The position numbers and the translations under genes are program-made. Below the pieces are notes generated by a model. It was not told the origin of the DNA, ran no database searches, and worked only from the letters and a program-made list of their open reading frames with translations. A stretch of DNA of 64,000 bases from Archivesica marissinica. Taxonomy: Eukaryota; Mollusca; Bivalvia; Venerida; Vesicomyidae. The DNA lies in the NCBI GenBank assembly GCA_014843695.1, contig CM026403.1, positions 47,224,539 to 47,288,538 of the forward strand. The letters are read 5' to 3'. Below are positions 12,401 to 23,406 of this stretch, piece by piece. Within the stretch, counting starts at the first letter, position 1. Every line of letters begins with the position of its first letter.

Positions 12401-13093
12401 CCTCAATTTTCTCTGCCGAACTGAAGGCCATAGATCTCGCTCTAGATCTTGCAGTGGAATCACACTATGTTCAATATATCATTTTCTCTGATTCCTTGTC
12501 TGTTTTACAGGCTTTTGTATTATGAAAAGTTTGAAAATCCTATTGTTTGTACTTTGCTTGAAAGGATTTCTTCCCTTTCAGAAACAAATACATTTGTGTT
12601 CTGCTGGCTTCCGAGCCATATGGGAATAAAAGGTAATGAAATGGCTGACCAGAATGCAAAGCTGGCTTTGTCATTATCAATTTCTAGGATTAAAGTGTGT
12701 TATACCGATTTTAAATCTACAATTCTTACCTTAATTCAATCCTCTTGGCAGGCCCAATGGGATGGTGAAATTTTTAACAAACTTTATTCGGTCAAACCAA
12801 CACTTGGCGAATGGTGCCCAATTTACAGGCCTATTCGTCGAGAAGAAGTCATTTTTGCCCGTCTCAGGATTGGTCATTCTCGAATATCACATTCATGGCT
12901 GTTGTCACGAGATGATGCACCAGAATGTATCCCATGCAATACTCTATACACGGTGGAGCATATCTTAATACACTGTGTTGACCTTCAACCAATCCGGTTG
13001 CAGTACTACAATTTGGACAACATTAAAAAACTCTTCGACTCTATCAGAGTAGAGTCCATCATATCATTTATCAAGGCAATAGGAAATATATAA
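9442..13093 (+). pseudogene. LINE ORF2 (APE endonuclease, RT, RNase H), frameshifted
   Basis: The ORF starts MANGIIQWNCRGLKSNF. APE motifs include CLQETF, LIGDFNAHN and a GSDHFPI end motif. After a frame change near 10600-10630 come the RT blocks: SPGPDKIHYQFL, NYRPIAL, VFFDLESAYDT, GVPQG and the catalytic SLYVDDFVI. A second break lies near 11680, then the thumb region (DYGSIIYG). RNase H follows (IYTDGSKAG, FSAELKAIDLAL, SDSLSVLQ) with a third break and small deletion near 12512, then LPSHMGIKGNEMADQ and a C-terminal EHILIHCVDL. All domains are present but the frame breaks make it non-functional. Confidence 0.92.
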
Positions 13094-13328
13094 TAATGGT
13101 GTGATAAGCAATTGTTACTCCATGCCTTTGTAGTAATCGTCTTCATATATTACCTGTAATTCATCTTAACGTCCTTTAATAACTTTCTTATTGAGTGGGA
13201 TTGTACGTAATACATATACTTATATAGAATTTTATTTCATACACTCGACAATAAACATAACTTTAATGCGCGCTACATGACCTTAGATGTCGATGCGCCG
13301 TAAAACACCATTCATTCATTCATTCATT

Positions 13329-13700
13329 CACTTTGCAGCATTTATGGAATATGTTTGTCACTTTGCAGCATTTATGGAATATGTTTGTCACTTTGCAGCA
13401 TTTATGGAATATGTTTGTCACATTGCAGCATTTATGGAATATGTTTGTCACATTGCAGCATTTATGGAATATGTTTGTCACTTTGCAGCATTTATGGAAT
13501 ATGTTTGTCACTGCAGCATTTATGGAATATGTTTGTCACTTTGCAGCATTTGTGGAATATGTTTGTCACATTGCAGCATTTATGGAATATGTTTGTCACT
13601 TTGCAGCATTTATGGAATATGTTTGTCACTTTGCAGCATTTATGGAATAATTATGTTTGTCACATTGCAGCATTTATGGAATATGTTTGTCACATTGCAG
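13329..13700. repeat. 30-bp minisatellite copied from exon 2 acceptor, right part
   Basis: This part continues directly into exon 2. About 12 units each carry a TTGCAG acceptor followed by CATTTATGGA. The last full unit is in frame with exon 2 (TLQHLWNMFVTLQ followed by HFMDRI), so use of the decoy acceptor one unit upstream would add ten residues without a stop. Confidence 0.95.
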
Positions 13701-13825
13701 CATTTTATGGATCGTATTCATCACATCATACAGTCCAAGTACCTGCATTTACTGAGATGGAAGAGGTTCTGCCAGGGTACAGCCACCATGGAAGCATTAC
13801 ACCCCCTCTATCAGAAGAGAATGAG
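13701..13825 (+). CDS. Host gene exon 2 of window (41 codons + 2 nt)
   Basis: The acceptor is CACATTGCAG and the donor GAG/GTGAGA. The exon is 125 nt, enters in phase 0 and leaves with two bases. It encodes HFMDRIHHIIQSKY, LHLLRWKRFCQGT and MEALHPLYQKRM. The aromatic and basic KYLHLLRWKRFC stretch is the most characteristic segment of the gene and the main reason for the tentative CCDC162/C6orf183-like call. The alternative frame across this exon does not fit the phase of exon 3. The upstream minisatellite is made from this exon's 5' boundary. Confidence 0.85.
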
Positions 13826-14199
13826 GTGAGACTTGAAGACATTTCCAGGAAATGACCTATGGGGGTCAGGACTACAGTTGAAATTTAGGGCTTCACACAA
13901 CAAATTTTAATTATATAATAGAACACATTTATAGAATTTTAATTGTCGCCATTCTGAAACCATCGTCTCCTGAACCCCATCTGTGTGTGTTTTCCTCGAA
14001 CAGCCCAGTCATACCATTGGATAATTCATATCACTTTCCTCAGTTTCTTTTCACTCCTATTTTTCTTTTCAAGAGCTTGCTGATTTGACTGCCAATATTG
14101 GCCTATTTTTTCATTTTATCGACATTTTGACCATTCAAACCCCCATTGTTTGTGTGCCATCAAATATGTTTCGAAAACCATATATATTTTTGATAATGT
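13826..14199. other. Intron sequence without recognised features
   Basis: Unique-looking AT-rich intron between exon 2 and the first SINE. No coding frame, tandem array or TIR element was found. Confidence 0.5.
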
Positions 14200-14400
14200 T
14201 TATCGCATTGGTTAGCACACTCGCTTCTCACCAATGCAACCCAGGTTTTGTACAGGAAGGTATTTAGGATAAGTACAGTGGTAGCCAAATCAGACAGGTG
14301 GGTGTTTCTCCGACTACTCTAGTTTCCTCCCACATAGTTACACTACAAACGGTCAGCATGTAGGCAATAGTCCCATGAAATATGATATGGCATATCCCAT
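14200..14400 (+). repeat. Possible SINE
   Basis: A GGTTAGCACACTCGCTTCTC motif resembling a tRNA A-box region is followed by a segment with TCCGACTACTCTAG and TTTCCTCCCACA, which I associate with common molluscan SINE-like repeats. Boundaries are uncertain. Confidence 0.4.
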
Positions 14401-14444
14401 ATTTTTTTGTTAATCCGTTTTTCTATCCTTCAAATTTCATTGTG

Positions 14445-14672
14445 TGGAAGTCATGATAGTGTCGTGGTAGCGCTTTGGCTTCAGGTGCGAATGGTCCTCT
14501 GTTTGAGCCCCGCTGGAACCATTACGATTGTGCCCTTAGGCGAGGCATTTAAATTCCACATGCCTCTTCTCCCTCGTTGCGATGGATTCAATCAGGAATG
14601 AGGTCTCGAGAATGATTAATATAAGTTGTTAGAACTTGTTTCGCAATCGAGCTAAAATAAATTTGTATAGAC
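14445..14672 (+). repeat. tRNA-derived SINE
   Basis: The head contains GTGTCGTGGTAGCGC (A-box-like) and GTTTGAGCCCC (B-box-like). The last 65 bp (AATGATTAATATAAGTTGTT through AAATAAATTTGTATAG) match the tail of the element at 29033-29292, showing a shared 3' module. Confidence 0.7.
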
Positions 14673-14784
14673 ATTTTCTTGTCTGAAAATAACTCCAAAA
14701 ATACGGAATGTATTGGTATGAACCATGGACCAATGATAGCAGGCAACGATGCTCTGTGCAGAGTATTAGAACTACAGCTTCACT

Positions 14785-15002
14785 TGTATTGAGCATATAT
14801 ATCTCAGTAGTATTGAGCATATATATCTCAGTAGCATTGAGCATATATATCTCAGTAGCATTGAGCATATATATCTCAGTAGTATTGAGCATATATATCT
14901 CAGTAGCATTGAGCATATATATCTCAGTAGTATTGAGCATATATATCTCAGTAGTATTGTGTAAAATCTTCAGTAGGATGGAGCATATATATCTCAGTAG
15001 TA
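14785..15002. repeat. 24-bp minisatellite, about 9 copies
   Basis: The unit contains TTGAGCATATATATCTCAGT. It is a longer relative of the 21-bp unit that follows, with an extra TAT, so the two arrays share an origin. Confidence 0.9.
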
Positions 15003-18000
15003 TTGTGTAAAATCTTCAGTAGGATGGAGCATATCTTCAGCAATATTGAGCCTATCTTCAGTAGTATTGAGCATATCTACAGTAGTATTGAGCCTATCTT
15101 CAGTAGTATTGAGCATATCTTCAGCAATATTGAGCCTATCTTCAGTAGTATTGAGTATATCTTCAGTAGTATTGAGTGTATCTGCAGTAATATTGAGTCT
15201 ATCTGCAGTAATATTGAGTGTATCTGCAGTAATATTGAGTGTATCTGCAGTAATATTGAGTGTATCTGCAGTAATATTGAGTGTATCTGCAGTAATATTG
15301 AGTGTATCTGCAGTAATATTGAGTCTATCTTCAGTAATATTGAGTCTATCTTCAGTAGTATTGAGTCTATCTTCAGTAGTATTGAGTGTATCTGCAGTAG
15401 TATTGAGCATATCTTCAGTAGTATTGAACATATCTTCAGTAGTATTGAGCATATCTTCAGTAATATTGAGCATATCTTCAGTAATATTGAGTATATCTGC
15501 AGTAGTATTGAGCATATCTTCAGTAGTATTGAGCATATCTTCAGTAGTATTGAGTATATCTTCAGTAGTATTGAGCATATCTTCAGCATTATTGAGCCTA
15601 TCTTCAGTAGTATTGAGTATATCTTCAGTAGTATTGAGTGTATCTGCAGTAATATTGAGTGTATCTGCAGTAATATTGAGTGTATCTGCAGTAATATTGA
15701 GTGTATCTGCAGTAATATTGAGTGTATCTGCAGTAATATTGAGTGTATCTGCAGTAATATTGAGTGTATCTGCAGTAATATTGAGTGTATCTGCAGTAAT
15801 ATTGAGTCTATCTTCAGTAATATTGAGTCTATCTTCAGTAGTATTGAGTGTATCTGCAGTAGTATTGAGCATATCTTCAGTAGTATTGAACATATCTTCA
15901 GTAGTATTGAGCATATCTTCAGTAATATTGAGCATATCTTCAGTAATATTGAGTATATCTGCAGTAGTATTGAGCATATCTTCAGTAGTATTGAGCATAT
16001 CTTCAGTAGTATTGAGTATATCTGATACTCAGCAGTAATATTGAGCCTATCGTCAGTAGTATTGAGTCTATCTTCAGTAGTATTGAGCATATCTTCAGTA
16101 ATATTGAACATATCTGCAGTAATATTGAACATATCTGCAGTAATATTGAGCCTATATTCAGTAGTATTGAGCATATCTTCAGTAATATTGAGCCTATCTT
16201 CAGTATTATTGAGTATATCTTCAGTAATATTGAGCATATCTGCAGTAATATTGAGCCTATCTTCAGTAATATTGAGCCTACCTTCAGTAGTATTGAGTAT
16301 ATCTGCAGTAGTATTGAGTATATCTGCAGTAGTATTGAGTATATCTGCAGTAGTATTGAGTATATCTTCAGTAGTATTGAGTCTATCTTCAGTAGTATTG
16401 AGTCTATCTTCAGTAATATTGAGTCTATCTTCAGTAGTATTGAGTCTATCTTCAGTAGTATTGAGTATATCTGCAGTAGTATTGAGCATATCTTCAGTAG
16501 TATTGAGTATATCTTCAGTAATATTGAGTGTATCTGCAGTAATATTGAGTGTATCTGCAGTAATATTGATCCTATCTTCAGTAGTATTGATCCTATCTTC
16601 AGTAGTATTGAGTCTATCTTCAGTAATATTGAGTGTATCTGCAGTAATATTGAGTGTATCTGCAGTAATATTGATCCTATCTTCAGTAGTATTGAGCCTA
16701 TCTTCAGTAGTATTGAACATATCTTCAGTAGTATTGAGCATATCTTCAGTAATATTGAGCATATCTTCAGTAATATTGAGTATATCTGCAGTAGTATTGA
16801 GCATATCTTCAGTAGTATTGAGCATATCTTCAGTAGTATTGAGCATATCTTCAGTAGTATTGAGTATATCTGATACTCAGCAGTAATATTGAGCCTATCG
16901 TCAGTAGTATTGAGTCTATCTTCAGTAGTATTGAGTCTATCTTCAGTAGTATTGAGTATATCTGCAGTAGTATTGAGCATATCTTCAGTAGTATTGAACA
17001 TATCTGCAGTAATATTGAGCCTATCTTCAGTAGTATTGAGCATATCTGCAGTAATATTGAACATATCTGCAGTAATATTGAGCCTATCTTCAGTAGTATT
17101 GAGCATATCTTCAGTAATATTGAACATATCTGCAGTAATATTGAGCCTATCTTCAGTAGTATTGAGCATATCTTCAGTAATATTGAGCCTATCTTCAGTA
17201 TTATTGAGTATATCTTCAGTAATATTGAGCATATCTGCAGTGATATTGAGCCTATCTTCAGTAATATTGAGCCTACCTTCAGTAGTATTGAGTATATCTG
17301 CAGTAGTATTGAGTATATCTGCAGTAGTATTGAGTATATCTGCAGTAGTATTGAGTATATCTTCAGTAGTATTGAGTCTATCTTCAGTAGTATTGAGTCT
17401 ATCTTCAGTAATATTGAGTCTATCTTCAGTAGTATTGAGTCTATCTTCAGTAGTATTGAGTATATCTGCAGTAGTATTGAGCATATCTTCAGTAGTATTG
17501 AGTATATCTTCAGTAGTATTGAGTCTATCTTCAGTAGTATTGAGTCTATCTTCAGTAGTATTGAGCCTATCTTCAGTAATATTGAGCCTGTCTTCAGTAG
17601 TATTGAGCACATCTTCAGTAATATTGAGTGTAATATTGAGCATATCTGCAGTAGTATTGAGTCTATCTTCAGTAGTATTGAGTCTATCTTCAGTAGTATT
17701 GAGCCTATCTTCAGTAGTATTGAGTCTATCTTCAGTAGTATTGAGTATATCTGCAGTAGTATTGAGCCTATCTGCAGTAATATTGAGCATATCTGCTGTA
17801 GTATTGCGCATATCTTTAGTAGCATTAGGCATGTCTTCAGTAGTGTTGTATGAAATTCAGGAGTATTGAGCATAACATTATCTTCAGTAGTATTGTGCAT
17901 ATCTTTAGTAGTATTGTATGTATCTTCAGTAGTATTGTGCATATCTTTAGTAGTATTGTATGTATCTTCAGTAGTATTGTGCATATCTTTAGTAGTATTG

Positions 18001-18330
18001 TATGTATCTTCAGTAGTATTGTGCATATCTTTGTAGTATTAGGCATATCTTTAGTAGTATTGTATGTATCTTCAGTAGTATTGTGCATATCTTTGTAGTA
18101 TTAGGCATATCTTCAGTAGTATTGTATGTATCTTCAGTAGTATTGTGCATATCTTTGTAGCATTAGGCATATCTTCAGTAGTATTGAGCATATCTTCAGT
18201 AGTATTGAGCCTATCTTCAGTAATATTGAACATATCTCCAGTAGTATTGAGCCTATCTTCAGTATTATTGAGTGTATCTTCAGTAATATTGAGCATATCT
18301 ACAGTAGTATTGAGCCTAGCTTTCCCTGAT
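15003..18330. repeat. 21-bp minisatellite, about 155 copies
   Basis: Units follow TTGAGCATATCTTCAGTAGT plus one base, with CTTCAG/CTGCAG and AGCATA/AGTGTA/AGTCTA variants. Longer blocks are duplicated: a rare TCTGATACTCAGCAG variant occurs at 16021 and again at 16869, and strings of variant units recur in the same order. From about 17860 to 18170 the unit becomes a 42-bp dimer. The 21-bp period explains the open frames of several hundred codons on both strands. Confidence 0.97.
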
Positions 18331-18399
18331 GTAGTTTTGGACTGCTTCAAATATATTTGTGTTGAAATCATTGCTAAGATTCCATTCTCCGTGTAATAG

Positions 18400-18640
18400 A
18401 GTGTTATTGTTCAATATTTAGAAGTAGATGCATGGAGACGAATTCTGATGTCATTATAATAGAGACATTCAAAGAAAAAATGATGATTACTCTCTTGAAG
18501 ACCACATTGATAGAGGGGCGATGGAGAAATGTTTTTATCGAATAAATGATGGTTTAATGAGCTACAATTAGTACGGTAATCTGTATGTTGACAGCTCATC
18601 CATTGATTATGAGAGGTAATTTGTGACATTTAGTGACATT
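18400..18640 (-). pseudogene. LINE ORF2 C-terminal scrap
   Basis: The minus strand encodes NHHLFDKNISPSPLYQCG, ESNHHFFFECLYYNDIR, a pattern of leucines, Cys and His typical of the C-terminal end of CR1/L2-like LINE ORF2 proteins. No endonuclease or RT remains. Confidence 0.65.
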
Positions 18641-18644
18641 CTAG

Positions 18645-18860
18645 TCTTTCGGATGAGACTTTAGACCGAAGTCTTGTGTTAGTGTTTTACACCGTGCACA
18701 TAAAAGAATCGGAGGAAATTCTGGAATGGGTCTCTGTCTGTATCATTGCACTATTCTATAAAATGACGAATCTGTTCAAGAGGCGTCGCTTATATGGGCA
18801 TCCGGTAGCAACGATAAATAAATGTAAAACACACTCACAACTGACATTCTGTCTGTATAA
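18645..18860 (+). repeat. SINE fragment lacking tRNA head
   Basis: It matches the body of the SINEs at 34725-34985 and 44675-44960: CTTTCGGATGAGACTTTAGA, then GGAATGGGTCTCTGTCTGTA and ATAAATAAATGTAA at the end. The tRNA-like part is missing. Confidence 0.75.
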
Positions 18861-18968
18861 TATCCAACAAGCAAAGCCCTTCCATTTAGAGCCCTAGTTG
18901 GAACACAGATAATAGTTTGACTAGTAAGGGAGGAATTACATGCATTGTATTTGTAATTTACTCTTCAG

Positions 18969-19152
18969 TGACATCCTGTCGGAGTATAATGACTGTGTTG
19001 AGAGGGCACAGCGGTTGTCCTTGGCACGGGAGTCGTACCTGTGCAAGGCTGACCATGTCTTGGCAGTGATAGAGCTAGAGGATTTACTCATCTATCTACG
19101 CTGGCTTGTCTCTCACTTACATTCTACAAAGAGGTTTAACCAATATCTGAGG
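18969..19152 (+). CDS. Host gene exon 3 of window (61 codons + 1 nt)
   Basis: The acceptor is TTTACTCTTCAG and the donor AGG/GTAGGT. The exon is 184 nt: its first base completes the Ser codon begun in exon 2 and it leaves in phase 0. It encodes DILSEYNDCVERAQRLSLAR, then ESYLCKADHVLAVIELEDLL and IYLRWLVSHLHSTKRFNQYL. The alternation of hydrophobic and charged residues indicates helices, possibly coiled coil. This is one of the most gene-like segments of the window. It lies about 640 bp downstream of the 21-bp array, separated from it by a LINE scrap and a SINE fragment. Confidence 0.88.
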
Positions 19153-19313
19153 GTAGGTATAATTAACCCATATTATAATACAGCCTCCTATACACGATTG
19201 GCTATCAAATGCAACATTGTTATTCCTAGAGTAGGTGTACCTGTAATTGATCCATTTTCCAGTACAAGATTGGCTATCAAATGATATATAGTTATTTTGT
19301 GGAAAAATATTAT

Positions 19314-19559
19314 TTAACCCTTTCAACCCCACAGGCCTCTAAATAGGCTTATGAAAAGTGTAGATCCAGATGAGCCGGCTCGTAACGAGCCGTCTCATCA
19401 GGATCTGCACTTTTTTGCCAGTAATAATTATTACTATTTTTAGATAAAATTACCCATTTTGATAAATGAACTGATCCAAATGTAATTTTGTTATTAATTT
19501 ATTGGTCTAAAAATATCATGGACTAGTCCATGTCAGTTACTTGGGGTTGAAAGGGTTAA
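19314..19559. mobile_element. TTAA-flanked MITE, copy 1
   Basis: TTAA at both ends and terminal inverted repeats CCCTTTCAACCCCA / TGGGGTTGAAAGGG. A central palindrome reads GAGCCGGCTCGTAACGAGCC. TTAA targets and CCC(T) ends are typical of piggyBac-type non-autonomous elements. Four more copies lie in this window. Confidence 0.88.
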
Positions 19560-20315
19560 ACAAGCGCTAAATGGTAATGTGATAAAAAGGATCTCACACT
19601 TGTGATTTCATACCATAATATGTGAAACTCGTTTCTGATTAAACAGATATGCGGCAGAAAAACGACATGCGTATTTTATGTTGACACCGATTTTTCTGTA
19701 ATAATCAAATCTAAAGTTTGTTTTCTTTCGGCGAAAAATAAATTTTAGAAAAATGGTTCGGCTAACAGAATGGCATGTGTACATTGCACATACAACACAG
19801 GATTCATAGCAGATTCAAGCATCGAATTGGAACCGGACAATGTCATAATGTCTGGCGGAAATCCTTTTTTGGTATTGAATGTAAGAACGACGATCGCTTT
19901 AGCATTTATAAGATTATAACACGTTGTTGAAGTACAAGTATTCACACAATAAACTCTTATAGATCTTCAATGGATTATATTATATGAATTAGCTGCAAAT
20001 GAGAAATAATATGATATTTTCATGAAAAACGACAACTTTGAGGGCGGGGCGACTGACGCATGATAAAAGGCAATGTCGAGCTATAGCTAGTGTGATAAGA
20101 CACCCATTTCTTTCATTATCATGTTATACTCGATACATACAATGAATATGATCACTTTGAATAAATAATATTATATGGATCTGTTGTCAATTTGATTTCT
20201 TTCATGAATAAATGGCAATTTTGCGGGTCTGAGGCATGAAAAGAGTGAATGTTGTGCTAAGACCTAAGGTTGATGGCCCCAATGTTTTATCTTCCTATGA
20301 TTTTTATCACACCCT
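19560..20315. other. Intron sequence without recognised features
   Basis: AT-rich intronic DNA. Two stretches around 20000-20080 and 20165-20250 look loosely alike (TTTCATGAA... followed by GGCAAT), suggesting an old repeat, but nothing assignable. Confidence 0.4.
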
Positions 20316-20319
20316 AAAC

Positions 20320-20575
20320 AGGGTGTACTTGCCACTCAACGCTGTATGTTCGAATCTCACTGAGGGTGTCGAATTCTTCATGTGAGGAAGCTATCCAGGA
20401 ACGTCAGTGGTTCTACCCGGGTGCCTGAAATATTCCTCGGAGGGGCACACAGGGTCCTCCACCAATAATAGCTGGTAAATCGCTATTCACTATAGTTGCT
20501 TTCATCGTGCACATGAAAGAAGCAGAGGAGCTTCTGGAATGGGGCTCTGTCTGTATTATGCAATAACTTCCAAAA
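20320..20575 (+). repeat. SINE with tRNA-like head
   Basis: A tRNA-like stretch (TTCGAATCTCACTGAGG as B-box) is followed by the same body as at 365, 48340 and 60105: GAGGAAGCTAT, TTCTACCCGGGTGCCTG, TCCTCCACCAATAATAGCTG. Confidence 0.7.
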
Positions 20576-20649
20576 ACAAAACAATACAGTAATACACTTC
20601 AGAATAATGCACTGACTTGTTAGAACAAACCATCCCATTTTACTTACAG

Positions 20650-20718
20650 GTAATACAATGGATGCCCATTCTATTCAAGAATGAAATAGCGCCACCAGTA
20701 AAAGAAGACAATGATCAG
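20650..20718 (+). CDS. Host gene exon 4 of window (23 codons)
   Basis: The acceptor is TTTTACTTACAG and the donor CAG/GTAGAT. The exon is 69 nt, phase 0 at both ends, encoding VIQWMPILFKNEIAPP and VKEDNDQ. Together with exon 3 this makes a helix followed by a hydrophobic WMPILF turn and an acidic tail. The donor is weaker than the others. Its phase matches both exon 3 and exon 5. Confidence 0.8.
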
Positions 20719-21109
20719 GTAGATAGCTTTTGTGAACATATTTCTACTTATCAGTAAATCTAAATGGGACTGAATGTAAAAAGTAAAAGTGTTTGTTTAT
20801 TATAGTGTCACCCCTATTTAAAGGGCCAGCCATTTCTGACTTATGAGACACCTCTTTTTATGAACTTACCGTGTCCTAGTATGGAAATGTGACCTGCTAT
20901 GGCCAATGTCTGTGGCAATTGTTTGCAAAGTATACATGCACGCAGCTTAAAGTTGTGTTTTATTTGAAGAACAATATAAAGACTCGGGATAGGCGTTATA
21001 TTTGGACAGATTTGTACAAAATTGTTTTAGATAGGGCCATTTTACTGATCAATGCGAAATCTGACATCCCACAGAGTAGAATCCCTGTACTTAAATATAT
21101 ATACTAGTA
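20719..21109. other. Intron sequence without recognised features
   Basis: Intronic DNA between exon 4 and a minus-strand SINE. No array, TIR or coding exon was found. Confidence 0.45.
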
Positions 21110-21292
21110 CCCCCAAACGTGCCGAATCCCTGTGGTATGCCAGGCTCAAAGCTGGTAGGCAATCGGTAACCATTATTTAACTAGCTGGTGGCTCACCAAC
21201 CGCCATATCAGAGCGAACCCCTAGAGGGATTTGAACCTTCGACCTACCAATCCATAGGCGGATGCCTTAACCACTAGGCCACAGAGACAGTT
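21110..21292 (-). repeat. tRNA-derived SINE, minus strand
   Basis: On the minus strand the end at 21292 reads GTGGCCTAGTGGTTAAGGC (A-box) and GGTTCAAATCCC (B-box), a tRNA-like head, followed by a short body. No acceptor-stem pairing good enough for a functional tRNA was seen. Confidence 0.7.
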
Positions 21293-21420
21293 ATATATGT
21301 ATGTGTTCAGGCCAAGGATTTTATAGAATAAAATGTGTTAGTTATTTGACAATTTGAAATGTGAAGTAAGAAATATGTGGACTTGTGGCTGAAAAACAAG
21401 TAAGAATTTTTTTTTTAAGT

Positions 21421-21670
21421 GTTGAATTTGATGATTGCAAACCATGTGGGGAACCATGTTGGCGAGCGGTGTTGAATTTGATGATTGCAAACCATGTGGG
21501 GAACCATGTTGGCAAGTGGTGTTGAATTTGATGATTGCAAACCATGTGGGGAACCATGTTGGCGAGCGGTGTTGAATTTGATGATTGCAAACCATGTGGG
21601 GAACCATGTTGGCGAGCGGTGTTGAATTTGATGATTGCAAACCATGTGGGGAACCATGTTGGCGAGCGGT
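21421..21670. repeat. 50-bp tandem repeat, 5 copies
   Basis: Five copies of a 50-bp unit with GTTGAATTTGATGATTGCAA and CCATGTTGGCGAGCGGT, nearly identical (GAGCGG/AAGTGG variants). The array starts right after a T-rich run. Confidence 0.95.
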
Positions 21671-21819
21671 GTTGAATTTTGTTTTTTACATTTATTTAAT
21701 CGTACTGTGAAAATGTATTGAGGAAACTGACAAGGGACAAACTGTTGTAATTTATTACATTCATTAGATAATTTATTGGATAAATGATACAGCTCTACCA
21801 TAGCATGCTTAATATTTAT

Positions 21820-23400
21820 CAGGGCGTTCATTTGACCCGAGCTCCCAGATTTTGACGCATGCAAATCAGTAAAGACGCTTGTTTGACTCTTGGTGAAAAT
21901 GCGTTGTGGGTCAACTTTGACCCGGGACGATGAGCGGTCAAGCGTCATCGAACATTTTTTCAACAGTGTAATTATCCTAATCTGCCTCTGCGATCAGAGA
22001 GGGTGGAGTCCGTCTAAAAATGAACGCTGTAACTCCGGCTTCGGCCAATGTATGAAGATGTCTGTAAAATTTGCCAACAACTATAAGTCTAGATATTTTC
22101 TCGTAAAGTTGGAGCCAAATTTACATGAACATACGACTTTTCTGCTGATTTAATGAATATTTATTAAACGGTCATACTTTTATCTTATTGTCGATACTAA
22201 AATCATTTTCCGGAACAAACATTAAGCTACCCGCATTTTGTTTTGAACTCTGTGACCCCAGTAGTAAATCTAAGAGCGTCCATTTTGAATATACTGATGC
22301 CGGGGCTATCACAAATTATATGATGCCAGTGAATGATAAAACTTTGTCGAACAATTTAATTTACGAATTTTTATGATTTATTGCAATTTGAAACTACTGG
22401 TAAATATATTTTATGAAAATCACTTCTTTTCATAGTAATTCCGAGTATTCACGTCGTTATCTTGGATTATGAATGAAAATTTTCAGATTCGTTCCAGTTT
22501 GGGAACAGCTGATCAAAAATCTCTTTCACTCGCCATAATAACTCGGAATTTTAGTTGATTTCGCAAATGATACTAATTATACATATTACATATTCATACA
22601 AATGTGCTTAAATTCAAAAATTAAATTCAAAAATTCATAAATATGTAATATATATTCATCTATATATAAGAAATTCATGTTTTACAATGTCGTGGAACTG
22701 TACTCGATCCGTTTCATACTCGATCTGTTTCGTACCAATTTCATGAAAAATAAATTAAATGCAGATCAGCTAAAAAATGTATTTTGTATAATTGACATTA
22801 TTATTGGTTTGTCAAGGCTAATCTGGATGCAGGACCCCAGAAGGTTCATGTGAAATCAACTACTCTTGATCATATGGTGACCGTTGCAACTGGGATACAA
22901 TGTAGAATTATACAAGTTGTATGTATGTATGTATGATACATTTATGTCAAGCCATTTGCGGGGACCTAGACATGCTTTCCTGGGCAGAATTAGTCGACCT
23001 GAGTGGTTAACCAGTACTAAGCAATTTGTGTGAGATGCCTTGCTCAGTATCAAACCAGATCATTCTATTCCAAATCCGATGCTCTACATGTACCACAAAG
23101 TAACATGAAACTTAAATACTTGTAAGGTTCTAAGCCCAGATGCAAAGCTCAGCAAACTAGTTAATGTTTTCTCTAATTATGATAACAAAATTACTGGTTG
23201 CACCCAAGACACACCTTTGTCCAGAGGTTATTATATGGTCGGGAAAAAGTTATCTGTACGGAAAGTACCAACATGCATATGACTTTTGAAAAATTCAGTT
23301 TGACTCTTGAAAAATCCAGTTTGACTCTTGAAAAATCCAGTTTGACTCTTGAGATGTTGACCTCAAGGGTCTTGGCTTTCAAAGTTTAGTGAACGCCCTG
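21820..23400. mobile_element. Candidate non-autonomous DNA transposon, 1.58 kb
   Basis: The ends are inverted: CAGGGCGTTCA at the left and TGAACGCCCTG at the right. The flanks carry a 6-bp direct repeat ATTTAT (21814-21819 and 23401-23406). CAGGG-type ends recall hAT-like elements, though the target duplication is shorter than the usual 8 bp. No transposase was found. A 21-bp repeat (TTTGACTCTTGAAAAATCCA) occurs three times near 23281-23350. Confidence 0.65.
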
Positions 23401-23406
23401 ATTTAT

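Larger units (their letters stand above)
7421..13327 (+). mobile_element. Near full-length I/Nimb-type LINE
   Basis: This is a 5.9-kb plus-strand non-LTR retrotransposon with a G/C-rich 5' UTR (7421-8028), ORF1 with zinc knuckles, ORF2 with APE, RT and RNase H, a 3' end with GCGCCGTAAAAC and a (CATT)n tail. CACTTTGCAG flanks both sides (7411-7420 and 13329-13338); this fits a target duplication but the site lies in a repeat whose units also carry it. ORF2 has at least three frame breaks, so the copy is inactive. An RNase H after the RT is typical of the I superfamily; the clade name is from general knowledge. Confidence 0.93.

Noticed and set aside
15003..18330. 21-bp array as a copy of the exon 3 acceptor
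   Set aside because: Both contain TCTTCAG, but the following bases (TAGTATTGAG against TGACATCCTG) differ too much, and 640 bp of other repeats lie between.
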